Shown here one piece after another: positions 27,577 through 36,511 of a stretch of 64,000 bases of DNA (the stretch's first letter is position 1; the number at the start of each line of letters is the position of its first letter). Origin of the DNA: Cupriavidus sp. 2SB (GTDB taxonomy: Bacteria > Pseudomonadota > Gammaproteobacteria > Burkholderiales > Burkholderiaceae); assembly GCF_005503625.1 (NCBI RefSeq), contig NZ_SCMX01000032.1, positions 1 to 64,000 of the forward strand. The letters are read 5' to 3'. A program made the position numbers and the translations under genes. The notes below the pieces were generated by a model. The model was given only the letters and a program-made list of their open reading frames with translations. It made no database searches and was not told the DNA's origin.

Positions 27577-29061
27577 ATGTCTTTCAAGATAACAGAGATA
27601 AAAAGAAAAAATCTAGGCCGTCACGCGGTGAGCGGTCGTGTGCGAGACAGGGACAATCGCATTACCTTGCTCGTGGGACCGAACGGGTCGGGAAAAACGC
27701 AGGTCTTGGTGGAGATGCTGGATAAATATGTTCATGGACGCCGCAGTCGATCGTCGCTCGCCTCGGGCATCGAGATCGAGGGAGTTGGCGAGCCATCGCG
27801 CGTGGTGGCACAGACATTTAGTCCGTTCTCGCGTTTCCCCAGGGAGAATACAAAGCCGCTGACCCTTCAAGAGTACCTGGAACCATCACCGGGCCCATAT
27901 GCGGCAATTGGCTTGACGCGGGGCAACGGTATTGGGCGTCCCATTGCTCGGGAGGTGACCGGACGCATCCTAAAGCGTCTGTACGCGAATCCCTTGGAAG
28001 CGCCTTCGTTCGCCGTCGCGCTCACGAGCATGGGATTTCTTCCGCGCTTGACCCTCGTATATGCCACCACCCCGCTGGCGCGGAAAATCGAATTCGAGTC
28101 GGACGGATGGGAACTGCATGACTCGGTTAACCGATATCTTATGGGCGTCCAAGGCGATGCCGAGTTCTTGCCCCAGGAGTTGCCGCTTCGACGGGAAGTT
28201 GCCCCCGCAGATAAATCGATCTCCCCAGCGGAGGCCCGCGAACGTCTCGTTGAACTTTTGGTGGATTCCATCTCACAGGTGAAAGAGACGAGTTTTAATC
28301 ATCTCAACCGGCGCGATCAGTCCTACACACTTGCCGTGGATCTGCGGAGGGATGATGCCTCTGCCAGGCAGTTGCACGCATTTCTTGTCTTGAGTCGAAC
28401 AGGATTTCTGCGGATACGCAACTGTTATCTGGAGCCCGTCTCAGCCGAAGAGCGCACCTGGCAGATCGCGCTCGGAACCGAGAAGGAGTTCGATATCACA
28501 GATGCAAGCTCCGGGCAGCAACAGACGCTCAGTTCGCTCTTCGGAATTGCCGCAGAGGTCGAGGACGATTCACTGCTTCTAATCGATGAACCGGAATTGA
28601 GCCTTCATCCAGCCTGGCAGAGTAGTTATCTCGACAATCTCCGCGGAGTATTGTCCTCGCGAAAGGGTTGCGACGTTTTTATTGCCACTCATTCTCCGTT
28701 GATTGCACAGAGAGCGCGCGAACTCGGACTGGAAATGATCAATCTTGCCAAAGATGAGGCATCGCCTGATGTATCGCACGCCGAGGTATCACGCACCGAG
28801 GCTTCAGTTGACCAAATATTGCTCGATGATTTCAGAGTCGCAGTGCGCGATAGCACCTATGTTGCACACCACCTGCTGTCGCTGGTCATGAAGGCGGAGC
28901 GTGAGGCGGAAAAGGGAAGGCATGCCGATGATGTCATGGGGCGGTTGCTATTTCTCCAGGGGCTATATAACACGTCTTCCACACCGGACAGTAAGATCGA
29001 TAAGCTAATTGCCGATGCGATTAGCATCGTCTCGACCGCCAATAATCGTGACCGGGGCTGA
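27577..29061 (+). CDS. Septu-like AAA ATPase (PtuA-like)
   Basis: This is a 494-aa ABC/SMC-type ATPase. Walker A is GPNGSGKT (residues 34-41). Walker B with signature is LLLIDEPELSLHPAWQ (about 335-350), followed by the D-loop and switch ATHSPL. An HNH protein starts 4 bp after its stop, the two-gene layout of the Septu anti-phage system. I chose the ATG at 27577 over 27550 because a perfect TATAAT at 27543-27548 would place transcription start after the upstream ATG. This is weak support. Other ATPase-HNH systems exist, so the name is a family-level guess. Confidence 0.72.
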   Translation: MSFKITEIKRKNLGRHAVSGRVRDRDNRITLLVGPNGSGKTQVLVEMLDKYVHGRRSRSSLASGIEIEGVGEPSRVVAQTFSPFSRFPRENTKPLTLQEYLEPSPGPYAAIGLTRGNGIGRPIAREVTGRILKRLYANPLEAPSFAVALTSMGFLPRLTLVYATTPLARKIEFESDGWELHDSVNRYLMGVQGDAEFLPQELPLRREVAPADKSISPAEARERLVELLVDSISQVKETSFNHLNRRDQSYTLAVDLRRDDASARQLHAFLVLSRTGFLRIRNCYLEPVSAEERTWQIALGTEKEFDITDASSGQQQTLSSLFGIAAEVEDDSLLLIDEPELSLHPAWQSSYLDNLRGVLSSRKGCDVFIATHSPLIAQRARELGLEMINLAKDEASPDVSHAEVSRTEASVDQILLDDFRVAVRDSTYVAHHLLSLVMKAEREAEKGRHADDVMGRLLFLQGLYNTSSTPDSKIDKLIADAISIVSTANNRDRG

Positions 29062-29065
29062 GGAA

Positions 29066-29902
29066 ATGCAAAATCCCAAGCTGCCGCGAAAGATCCTGAA
29101 GTTTGAACTTGAGCAAATTCCGTGGTCCGAAACCGAATTCAATACCCTACTCTCCATCGCAGCGAAGCATAAGGATCGCGCGTGGGATCATGCTGGAAAG
29201 GACTCTCCGCTTGATGAAGCCGAGAAGGAACTTGTCAAGAATTTCAAGACCGCTCTCAAGAATCATCTCTACAGCGTCGCCCAAGGCAGGTTTTGCTGCT
29301 TCTGTGGCACGAAGCTTCAGAGTCATGATGCAACGAAAGACCTGGAGCATCTCATTGCAAAGGAGGGCAAGGAGCATGTTGTATTCGCCTTGAAAAACAT
29401 TGCACTTTCCTGCAAGGATTGCAATGTCTCGAAGGGGAGAAAAAAAGTAACAGTTCTCGCGCTAAATGAGGGCTCAGATGATCCCGATAATGTTCTCGCA
29501 CTTTCTAAGGAATATCTCATCATTCATCCACATCATGATGAATGGCAGGAGTATCTTTACGTCGACACGTTTGGACGTGTGACTGCTCGCGACGCCTCGG
29601 TTGACGGGAAGGGCAGCACGACACTGAGGATCTGTGGCATTCATCGAAAGAACGCCATGGAGCTTGCCGATCATTTCGTATGGCTTCGCTCAGACGGGAA
29701 GCGGCATAGCGATTGGGTCGACTTTTACTCGCTGGTCAACAGCAAGGAGACGGATGAAAAGCGCCTCGAAAAACTAATGGATTTTGCGTTTGGGTTAGCC
29801 GACGCCTTACGGAGTCCAGAAACCCCCTCGGAAGACACAATTGACTTCGCGCTGATGGATATCATCGAACGTGCAGGGCTCAGTGGAGCAGCCGCGGATT
29901 AG
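29066..29902 (+). CDS. HNH endonuclease (PtuB-like)
   Basis: This is a 278-aa protein with an HNH nuclease domain in residues 75-125. A CxxC pair (CCFC) comes first, then DLEHLIAK with the first catalytic His95, and NIALSCKDCNVSKGRK giving the second CxxC and Asn/Lys. The C-terminal half, about 150 residues, is unfamiliar. The start at 29066 follows GAGGAA directly after the ATPase stop, so the two are surely co-expressed. In Septu, the ATPase controls this nuclease. Confidence 0.78.
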   Translation: MQNPKLPRKILKFELEQIPWSETEFNTLLSIAAKHKDRAWDHAGKDSPLDEAEKELVKNFKTALKNHLYSVAQGRFCCFCGTKLQSHDATKDLEHLIAKEGKEHVVFALKNIALSCKDCNVSKGRKKVTVLALNEGSDDPDNVLALSKEYLIIHPHHDEWQEYLYVDTFGRVTARDASVDGKGSTTLRICGIHRKNAMELADHFVWLRSDGKRHSDWVDFYSLVNSKETDEKRLEKLMDFAFGLADALRSPETPSEDTIDFALMDIIERAGLSGAAAD

Positions 29903-30392
29903 CAATGACCCGGCGCAGGCGGAGCTTGTTCGGCCGGAGGCGGCAACGGATCGTACGCAAACCGCAAGCGGTCACTCGATTCAGTACTTTCTGGGCTGTA
30001 GGCGGATGTCGCTGCGCGGTGTAGCAAAGGCGGAAAAATCCAACGGCAGATCCAGATTGGCGGCGCGAGCGCAATTCCAGAGCGCCTCCCCTTGGAGTCA
30101 CGTCAGCGGATGGTGCCACCACAGAAGCAAGCCTCAGTCGTGGTCCAGATTCGCCCCCCACTTTGCAGCATAACCTTGGTGGCGATCCCCGGCGTCGGGT
30201 CATCGCTGGGCGACGGGTAGACGGAGTAGAGCATCAAGCCTAGAATAGGCGCCGGGTGCCCACCTTACTTGCACACGAGTAGAAACAGGCATTATTTCCG
30301 TCATTGCAAAACCTCTCTTTGAGCCTCGCCGTCGGGGACTTAAACGTGTGCGCCTGACCCGAATTCGGCGTGGCGTTTAGGAAAGGTTCACT
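29903..30392. other. Gene-poor stretch, possibly decayed coding DNA
   Basis: This 490-bp stretch has no gene I can support. Its first 300 bases are GC-rich on the minus strand and keep one frame open for 108 codons (about 29880-30203), without recognisable motifs; neighbouring frames give longer similar-looking pieces broken by stops. I read it as a decayed gene or mobile-element remnant. The last 100 bases probably hold the promoter of the Sel1-repeat gene. Confidence 0.35.
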
Positions 30393-31520
30393 ATGACGAT
30401 CAAGGAACTTGCGTACATTGCGCAGCATCATCTCCAGGCCCATACCGGTACGCAATTCAAACGCGCCCACATCTACGAGTTGCTGGCCGCAGCCTTTGGT
30501 TTCAAGTCCTACGCGGCGCTCTCTGCAGAAGCCGTTTTTACCAAACAGTCGCTATCCAGTCGACGTGCGGCAGATTATGGCGAGCACGTCGGGAACCGTT
30601 GCCTAGAGATCGGTTACCAGTTCGATGCGGCGACAAGGGCCGCCAGCGTGCTCCCGGCATTTATGACCGAACGCAAATTCGGGCTTGTCAGGATTCCGGA
30701 TCTGATCGCCTATCTGCGAGGCGAGTCACGGCACGGCTCGTGGCCTAATGAAGATGAGCAGGGGGATCAGAACGAGGTTAAGTGGTGGTCTTCTTCTGAC
30801 GAACTGGCCTCACCGCTTATGCTGGATGGGCTCAGCGCAGCAGCGAGCCGGGGTCATGCCGCCGCTCACTATGCATTGGCATTGATCCACGCCCCAATGA
30901 TTGACGACTTCGATGACCCAGGAGTCGGTGCTGATTACTGGTACATGCAGGCCAAAAACGGACGTGCTCTGATAGGCGTGGAACAGGAGTGGGCCGATGC
31001 TCACGCGACTCGTCTGGTGCAGAATCAAAAATACTCTCTACATCTTCGAGAGGCTGCGAAGCTCGGACATAAAGAGGCACTATTGGAACTTGCCGATCGT
31101 TTTGATGACCCGACATTCTTTGAGCAGGTGAGCGATTCGGTGAACGCCAGTCCTTCCTGGGTTGCCGGCATCGCCGAGCGCATAGGGCGACCAGAGGATG
31201 CGAAGAAGTGGTTGACGGAAGCGGCAACGCAGGGAGATACGGATGCCATTCGCCGATTGATTGAGGACTACGACCGTGAAGACCGACAACAATGCTGGAC
31301 ATGGGTGTACCTCGCAGAGTTGAATGGTGTCGATTTGAACAAGGATGAGTACGTCGCCATCCACGAGGACGGATCACGCTACGACGACGACGTTGGCGGC
31401 CCAATGTTTGTGGATGGCCGAGATGGCGTGAAACTCGAGCCAATGAGTGAAGCACAACATTCCTATGCCCGACGCGCCGCACGGGAGATCTTCGAGGGAG
31501 TTCGGCGGTTGAAGAAGTAA
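30393..31520 (+). CDS. Sel1-like repeat protein
   Basis: This is a 375-aa cytoplasmic protein. The N-terminal 45 residues (ELAYIAQHHLQAHTGTQF, YELLAAAFGFKSYAAL) form a small module often found in front of Sel1 repeats in islands. The middle has degenerate Sel1/TPR-like helical repeats (GHAAAHYALALIHAPM, GHKEALLELADRF, KKWLTEAATQGDTDAIRRL). Such repeats mediate protein contacts. It is not linked by operon to either neighbour. The role is unknown. AGGAAAGG precedes the start. Confidence 0.7.
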   Translation: MTIKELAYIAQHHLQAHTGTQFKRAHIYELLAAAFGFKSYAALSAEAVFTKQSLSSRRAADYGEHVGNRCLEIGYQFDAATRAASVLPAFMTERKFGLVRIPDLIAYLRGESRHGSWPNEDEQGDQNEVKWWSSSDELASPLMLDGLSAAASRGHAAAHYALALIHAPMIDDFDDPGVGADYWYMQAKNGRALIGVEQEWADAHATRLVQNQKYSLHLREAAKLGHKEALLELADRFDDPTFFEQVSDSVNASPSWVAGIAERIGRPEDAKKWLTEAATQGDTDAIRRLIEDYDREDRQQCWTWVYLAELNGVDLNKDEYVAIHEDGSRYDDDVGGPMFVDGRDGVKLEPMSEAQHSYARRAAREIFEGVRRLKK

Positions 31521-31676
31521 CTCGAATTGCATCGCTGCAATGCGCAACCGACGGCTGCAATTTCCGTCGTCGGTCGCCATCACTACAGAAGTCTCCGACG
31601 AAAATCGATTGCCCTCAATTCCGGCTGGGCCCGAGTCGCACGACAGGAGAAGCGGGTCCGGGTCCACGGATATTGG

Positions 31677-32180
31677 TCATTGCCTTCGGTTGGCGTAGGG
31701 GAGCGTATCGCCGTGCTCTCGCTGAAAGCGTTTAATCAGGTCAGCTTTTGCCGCATCGACAGATTCACCCGGACACTCCACCCAGCGTACCAGTAGATCC
31801 TCCCAATCCGAGAGGTGCCAAAGCAAGCGCCCGCCTCGATGCCCAACATTCGCGCCGTAGGCAAAGCTCACCAATTGCTGCACTCGCTGTCGAAGGCCGT
31901 TACGACCTGCCCCTTTCCCGATGTACACAACAGTGGCATTAGGCACCCATGCCGCCTTGACGATTTCCTCGGGATAACTTGGGGCCAGCCCTTTGAACTG
32001 TCCAGCCCCGCTATCGCGCAGAAACGTCGGCGCACCTGCTGCCTCCCGGACGACAACGTAGACGCCGGAAACTGTTGGAACATCGCCAAAGGGATCATCA
32101 CCCCAGCGGGGCGTTCCGAGCATCTTAATAGATATGCCAGTTGCGAACGAGTTCAAGTCGATGCCGTCGACGATTCTCAT
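31677..32180 (-). CDS. GIY-YIG-like nuclease domain protein
   Basis: This is a 167-aa protein whose core reads SGVYVVVREA, then VVYIGKGAGRNGLRQRVQQL about 50 residues later. This matches the GIY-YIG pattern (GVY and YIG) with the conserved Arg on the following helix. HRGGRLLWHLSDWEDLLVRW follows. A Glu that could be catalytic lies in the C-terminal part. It is a single-domain protein, so it could be a restriction-type nuclease or a repair factor. The ATG at 32180 has GAAGGGGG upstream; longer starts are unlikely. Confidence 0.6.
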   Translation of the reverse strand: MRIVDGIDLNSFATGISIKMLGTPRWGDDPFGDVPTVSGVYVVVREAAGAPTFLRDSGAGQFKGLAPSYPEEIVKAAWVPNATVVYIGKGAGRNGLRQRVQQLVSFAYGANVGHRGGRLLWHLSDWEDLLVRWVECPGESVDAAKADLIKRFQREHGDTLPYANRRQ

Positions 32181-32308
32181 TACGCCCCCTTCGTATCTAG
32201 GGTCCCCACTCCCCGTCGAAACGAGAATACACTGCTGCGGACCCATTGTTCTGTTGGCCGCTGTAACGCTAGTCATTGGCCGACCGGGAGCACCTCGATG
32301 AACATCGA

Positions 32309-32758
32309 CTATTCGTCAGGCTCGTCCGCCGGCTTCGAATTGAAGTCGGCATTGACAATCAAGGCGGAGCGGTAACGAGGTTTTGTGAACACCAAATAGC
32401 AGGATCGAAGCATTCCAGCAGACGCCATCGTTAGCAGAGACTGAAATTCACTTGCGGATAGGTCGATAACGGCCTGCACAACTGGCTTGACAGCAATAAT
32501 CGCGCCAATCGATGGCACCTCCACCTGACCTACGGCTGGATCTGCATTGACGTAGACCATGATGGAAAATTGCGAAGTTCCTGCTACTGGCTCCGTGAGT
32601 TCACCCTCGATGTGTATGGTGAGCATGGTCACCCGTTCTGGGGGCAATGATCGGGGTCTGTCGGCACGAACACTCAGGCTGGCACGAAGCCGATTAATAT
32701 CGCCCGAGCGCTGTATAAGCTCGCCGCCACCCCTTCTTCTCTTGCTTGGATGGGACAT
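32309..32758 (-). CDS. Hypothetical protein
   Basis: This is a 149-aa protein with a basic N-terminus (SHPSKRRRGGGE) and a beta-rich remainder (VTMLTIHIEGELTEP, FSIMVYVNAD, SALIVNADFNSK). I do not recognise a family. GGAG precedes the ATG at 32758. It lies on the same strand as the GIY-YIG gene but is separated from it by 128 bp. Confidence 0.5.
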   Translation of the reverse strand: MSHPSKRRRGGGELIQRSGDINRLRASLSVRADRPRSLPPERVTMLTIHIEGELTEPVAGTSQFSIMVYVNADPAVGQVEVPSIGAIIAVKPVVQAVIDLSASEFQSLLTMASAGMLRSCYLVFTKPRYRSALIVNADFNSKPADEPDE

Positions 32759-32837
32759 ATGCGGTCTCCAATGACGAGGCCGCGAGCCGACCGGCGATGC
32801 CGCGATGCCCTGCGTGAAGCAAAGCCGACGGACTTTT

Positions 32838-32998
32838 TACCCATTCTCAACTAGCTCTTTCACGGCCGTGGTTCGCGTGCGCGAAATCGTGGCAGCCAGC
32901 CTTGATGGAAATCCGTTCGCGCGACTCCCGCGATACTGCCGAAAACCTCCGGTTCCAGCAATCATCTGCCAGAATTGTGATTCATTCGTTGACCGACA
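32838..32998 (-). pseudogene. Relic of a TniQ C-terminal region
   Basis: Read on the minus strand, this stretch encodes NRRFSAVSRESRERISIK and, after a frameshift, TRTTAVKELVENG. The intact TniQ at 37673-39019 has NRRFSSESRESHEWISAK continuing into MRTAKVRELVEKG at the matching place. The DNA is alignable over about 110 bases with indels. It is therefore the frameshifted remnant of a second TniQ of the same type. The rest of that gene is not recognisable. Confidence 0.75.
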
Positions 32999-33328
32999 TT
33001 CTGGACCTCCCTCTAGCGGCATAGCACGTGACAGTGTTGCCTCCCCGGCAAAAACACGCACTTCGCCCCTCCCCGAGGCGAAGTGGCCGGACAAGCAGAG
33101 GCTTGGATCGTTCGCCGGACTGCATCTGACGCGGGCGCTTGTGCCAGCAAATGCACACAGGCTTGAACCGCCTGGAAGCGACGCAACAGGAGCAGCGAGA
33201 GGGGCTGGGGCTGCGGCTGGCTGGGAGTGCTCAGTACGCGGTGAACACCGAATGGCGACATCACACCGCAAATACAATAACGTTGTGGTTCCATTTGCTA
33301 CGCGATGTGCTCACGTTACGGTGACGCT
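32999..33328. other. Gap with decayed DNA upstream of the mazE-like gene
   Basis: No gene is supported here. There is a 7-bp stem (CTTCGCC/GGCGAAG) near 33060-33082. The stretch continues the relic region and probably contains the mazE-like promoter at its end. Confidence 0.35.
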
Positions 33329-33577
33329 ATGAGAACGACGATTCGCAGGATAGGCAATTCCCAAGGGGTGCTGATCCCCAAGCTGATTCTTGCCCAGCTC
33401 GGTTTGGAGGCTGAAGTGGATATGGCCGTAGAGGGCGACGCACTAGTGATTCGCAAACCAAAGAAAAAAGCTCGCGAGGGCTGGGCCGAAGCCAGCCAGG
33501 CGGTGGCGAGTGCGGGCGATGACGCGCTGGTGATGACCGATTTTCCCAACACCGACGACGCAGAGTTGGTGTGGTAG
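33329..33577 (+). CDS. AbrB/MazE-family antitoxin
   Basis: This is an 82-aa protein with the swapped-hairpin AbrB fold at the N-terminus (TIRRIGNSQGVLIPKLILAQ, VDMAVEGDALVIRKPK). The acidic C-terminal tail (TDFPNTDDAELVW) normally wraps around the toxin. It overlaps, by 7 bp, the start of a MazF/PemK-like gene that is frameshifted, so this antitoxin appears orphaned. Confidence 0.88.
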   Translation: MRTTIRRIGNSQGVLIPKLILAQLGLEAEVDMAVEGDALVIRKPKKKAREGWAEASQAVASAGDDALVMTDFPNTDDAELVW

Positions 33578-33755
33578 CGCGTTGTGAGATTAGCTGGTCA
33601 CGTTCTACTCGAAGAAGAGCAGTGAAATTCAGAGAACGCGGACGCGCGTAGTTGTCGCGCCACCAGAGATGCACGACCGTCCGGACACGTTGTTGGGGGC
33701 GACGATAACAGCTGAGCTGACGGCTGTGGCGGCACTATCTGACCGCAGGTTTTGA
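33571..33755 (+). pseudogene. Frameshifted MazF/PemK-type toxin gene
   Basis: A GTG start at 33571 overlaps the mazE-like stop, the usual mazEF arrangement. It reads VVARCEI, then a one-base loss in what should be a Trp codon (about 33592) shifts the frame. The other frame continues LVTFYSKKSSEIQRTRTR, VVVAPPEMHDRPDTLLGA and ends at 33755. MazF/PemK proteins read EIWLVxxDPxxGSEIQKTRP at this place, so identity is clear. The C-terminal half is also missing. The toxin is almost certainly dead. Confidence 0.8.
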
Positions 33756-33898
33756 AGGTCCGCTCTTCGGTGGGGTATGCGGAGAGATCGGTCATGCCGA
33801 TAGGATCGTGAAGCACCCTCGAATGGAGCTGATAGGCGCCAGCAGCGAGCCAAGGCCGCCATCATAGCCTCTCCGATCGCTTTTGGTTTCACTGACCG

Positions 33899-35128
33899 AT
33901 GACAGCAATTGCACTACTGAACCCCGAATCGTCGCCTCACGTAGTGGCGGACTCCCTTCTTTCAGCTGCAGGGCGAGATCCTCGTCAGAAAAAAACTGTT
34001 TGGCTGCCGGCCATGGGCAGCATCCGCTCCGAATGGGGAAGCGAGGCTGAACCGTGGCACATCACACGCCTAGGCCGCAAATCTTTCTTTCTGCCAAACT
34101 TCTCGGGCGTGCTGGTCTTCGCAGGGGACTGTCGCGCTGCATTCAACTTCTGGGCGGATCTGTCTGATGCCATAGCAAATGCCGCGCTATACGACAATTC
34201 AGTACGTGTTCGTCGGTCTTTGGTAGATCGAGTTCTAACGCACACAGCTGGCGCGGCCGATATCTCGTTGCTGGGAATTCTTATCGATGAAAATGGCCAG
34301 CGTGAGGGTTACGTGCACAACGCGACGAGGCTTGACACTGCCAATTTTGGATCCTGCTATGTCGCTGGCACAGGAGCGTCACTAGTGGCTCAGCTCATTC
34401 GTTCAACGGACGCTCGGATCTCTAACGATGGGGGATGGGCGGCAACCATTCGAATTTCCGCGACAGAGAATCTCGCTGAGCAGATTTCCTCGGATATGCT
34501 ATATCGCGAAAGCGACGCACGAAATGGTTTGTCCGCGACCACTCCAATAGGCGCTCAGTGCGGCGGCTTCTATGAGTGGTACGGCATCGAAACGTTCGGC
34601 ATACAGCCAATGCGGCCGCGTATAGATCTACACGTGAAGATCGAAGATCACCGGGTCTTCGCCACCCGCGTCCATCTTTCCGAGATGTTTCAGCTGATTA
34701 ACCCACCGAATTCAACTCTTCGCTCCCAGCGATATTCCATCAGCGTGCTGAACTTGGGGCTTATCCCCTACGACCTATCGTCGGAGGTTGACGAATACGG
34801 TGGGTGGACAATCATCCCAGAGGATGTTCATGGTGTCATTATCGAACCCACATTCAAACTCTACGAGCAGCCCGGAGATGCCTCTGTCACCTCGCGGCTA
34901 TCAGGCCCACTAACTCCCGAGGACTTGACGGGCCTATTCTCAGAGCCGATGAACATTCATCGTGTTCGGCTGACTGTGCAGAAGGAAGGTTCGGCCAAGG
35001 GCAAAGGGATGTACACGGATGCCGGGGAAATCCCGAATGTCCGTATTTGCTGCGAGGACGGTCAACTGTCCTTGCAGTTGAGCAGCAAACTGAAGCAAAC
35101 AGTACTCGCCATCGGGAGAAGCCTTTGA
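33899..35128 (+). CDS. Hypothetical protein, possible Ntn-hydrolase
   Basis: This is a 409-aa protein I cannot assign. The N-terminus MTAIALLN, followed by VVADSLLS and then VLVFAGDCRAAFNFWADL, resembles the proteasome-like Ntn fold, in which Thr2 would be the nucleophile after Met removal. This is suggestive only. The C-terminal 200 residues have no recognisable features. It stands alone, 770 bp from the next gene on one side with only relics between. It could be a peptidase-like effector or sensor in a defence setting. Confidence 0.5.
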   Translation: MTAIALLNPESSPHVVADSLLSAAGRDPRQKKTVWLPAMGSIRSEWGSEAEPWHITRLGRKSFFLPNFSGVLVFAGDCRAAFNFWADLSDAIANAALYDNSVRVRRSLVDRVLTHTAGAADISLLGILIDENGQREGYVHNATRLDTANFGSCYVAGTGASLVAQLIRSTDARISNDGGWAATIRISATENLAEQISSDMLYRESDARNGLSATTPIGAQCGGFYEWYGIETFGIQPMRPRIDLHVKIEDHRVFATRVHLSEMFQLINPPNSTLRSQRYSISVLNLGLIPYDLSSEVDEYGGWTIIPEDVHGVIIEPTFKLYEQPGDASVTSRLSGPLTPEDLTGLFSEPMNIHRVRLTVQKEGSAKGKGMYTDAGEIPNVRICCEDGQLSLQLSSKLKQTVLAIGRSL

Positions 35129-35325
35129 TGCCAACGAGGGGGCCAGTTCTGTTCATTCGTATTAACGCTCCCTTAGAACGATGTCACATGGAGGGACCGT
35201 GCATGGCACAGATGTGCAACATGACCCCTTGTTCCCTTCTTCGTAGACTGCTGAGTCGCCCGGGTCGGGAAGCCACTGATCAGGTACACTTTCGAGCACA
35301 CTGATACTGCCAATGACGGGTACCT

Positions 35326-36453
35326 ATGGGCATTAGAAACCTGGCTGATCCTGCTGCCGTCAGACTGGCACTTGAAGAATTCGATGAGCTCGGCAGAACT
35401 GCCTTTTTGGAAAAGTATGGTTACGGGCGTTCACGCGAGTACATGCTGCGTGATTCCGCGACGGGCCAACTCTACGACTCTAAGGCAATTGTCGGAGCAG
35501 CATACGGCTACGCATTCCCCGAACACGGCCCGCTAGGCTTCGACAGCTTCTCTGGCGGGGAAGCGACGGTGCAAAAGCTGCTGTCAGACCTCGGCTTCGA
35601 CGTGGTTCGCGTTGGCCAAGATTGGAGTCGCGAGGAAGTTGAGGCGACTGTGCGGGACTACTTCCAGATGTTGGCACTGGAATCCAAGCAGGCCCCTTAC
35701 AACAAAAGCGACCACAACGCCAAGCTGCGCGCCACACTGAAGATAAGAAGCAAGGGCGCGGTGGAACTGAAGCATCAGAACATATCTGCAGTCCTCGATC
35801 AAATCGGTCTACCTTACATTAAGGGATACAAGCCAAGGCAGAATTTGCAGGATTTGCTTCGCCAGGTCGTTCTTGAGTATGTACAAACTCATGGGACCCA
35901 AGTTGAGTCTGTCCTAGATAACTTGGAAGCTCAGACTCTCCCAGCCGATCAACTATTCAAGGGGGTACTGGTCGAGCCACCCATCGTCGAAGCACTACAA
36001 TCATCGGCCACAAAGAGCCGCTTGCCCAGAAAATTTGATTATGCGGCTCGCGACGAACGAAATCGTCGACTTGGTCACAGCGGAGAAGGCTGGGTTATAG
36101 GCTTCGAGCAGCGCAGATTGGTTGAGGAGCAACGGCCTGATCTCGCACCCAGGGTTGACTGGCTCTCGGATAGGCTTGGTGATGGCACTGGCTACGACAT
36201 TCTTTCATTTGAAGCGTCAGAACTTGCACGCTTCATCGAAGTGAAGACGACGAATGGAGGACCACTAACTCCATTCATGATTACGCGAAATGAGAAGGAG
36301 TTCTCCGACGAAGCCGGCGATACTTTTTGTCTTTATCGCGTCTTCGAGTTTGCGACTGCCCCCAAGCTCTTCATCCTACGCGGGAGCATCACCAACAATC
36401 TTCAGTTGGAGCCCATCGACTACAGGGCGCGGCTAAAGACGATCCGCTCATAG
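35326..36453 (+). CDS. ScoMcrA-N / DUF3883 restriction-like protein
   Basis: This is a 375-aa protein. Residues 25-100 match the N-terminal head domain of ScoMcrA-type modification-dependent nucleases (FLEKYGYGRSREYMLRD, YDSKAIVGAAYGYAFP, FSGGEATVQKLLSDLGF). Residues 250-370 match DUF3883, a PD-(D/E)XK-like nuclease domain (GHSGEGWVIGFEQ, GTGYDILSFE, RFIEVKTTNGG with the E-x-K pair). It lacks the McrA HNH domain. A likely role is recognition of foreign or modified DNA. It is a single-gene unit. Confidence 0.72.
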   Translation: MGIRNLADPAAVRLALEEFDELGRTAFLEKYGYGRSREYMLRDSATGQLYDSKAIVGAAYGYAFPEHGPLGFDSFSGGEATVQKLLSDLGFDVVRVGQDWSREEVEATVRDYFQMLALESKQAPYNKSDHNAKLRATLKIRSKGAVELKHQNISAVLDQIGLPYIKGYKPRQNLQDLLRQVVLEYVQTHGTQVESVLDNLEAQTLPADQLFKGVLVEPPIVEALQSSATKSRLPRKFDYAARDERNRRLGHSGEGWVIGFEQRRLVEEQRPDLAPRVDWLSDRLGDGTGYDILSFEASELARFIEVKTTNGGPLTPFMITRNEKEFSDEAGDTFCLYRVFEFATAPKLFILRGSITNNLQLEPIDYRARLKTIRS

Positions 36454-36511
36454 TAGGCACCCAGCCAACGGCACTCACGTCCTGTGGCCCACCTTCCATT
36501 CCTGGAGGGCG

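Noticed and set aside
29880-30203. 108-codon minus-strand frame after the HNH gene
   Set aside because: It has no motif or start signal and overlaps the HNH gene end; treated as decayed DNA.
33598-33816. Minus-strand frame containing SAYPTEERTFKTCGQ, which looks like a MazF/PemK segment
   Set aside because: It lies on the strand opposite the MazF-like relic and is short; an inverted toxin fragment is possible but chance resemblance is more likely.
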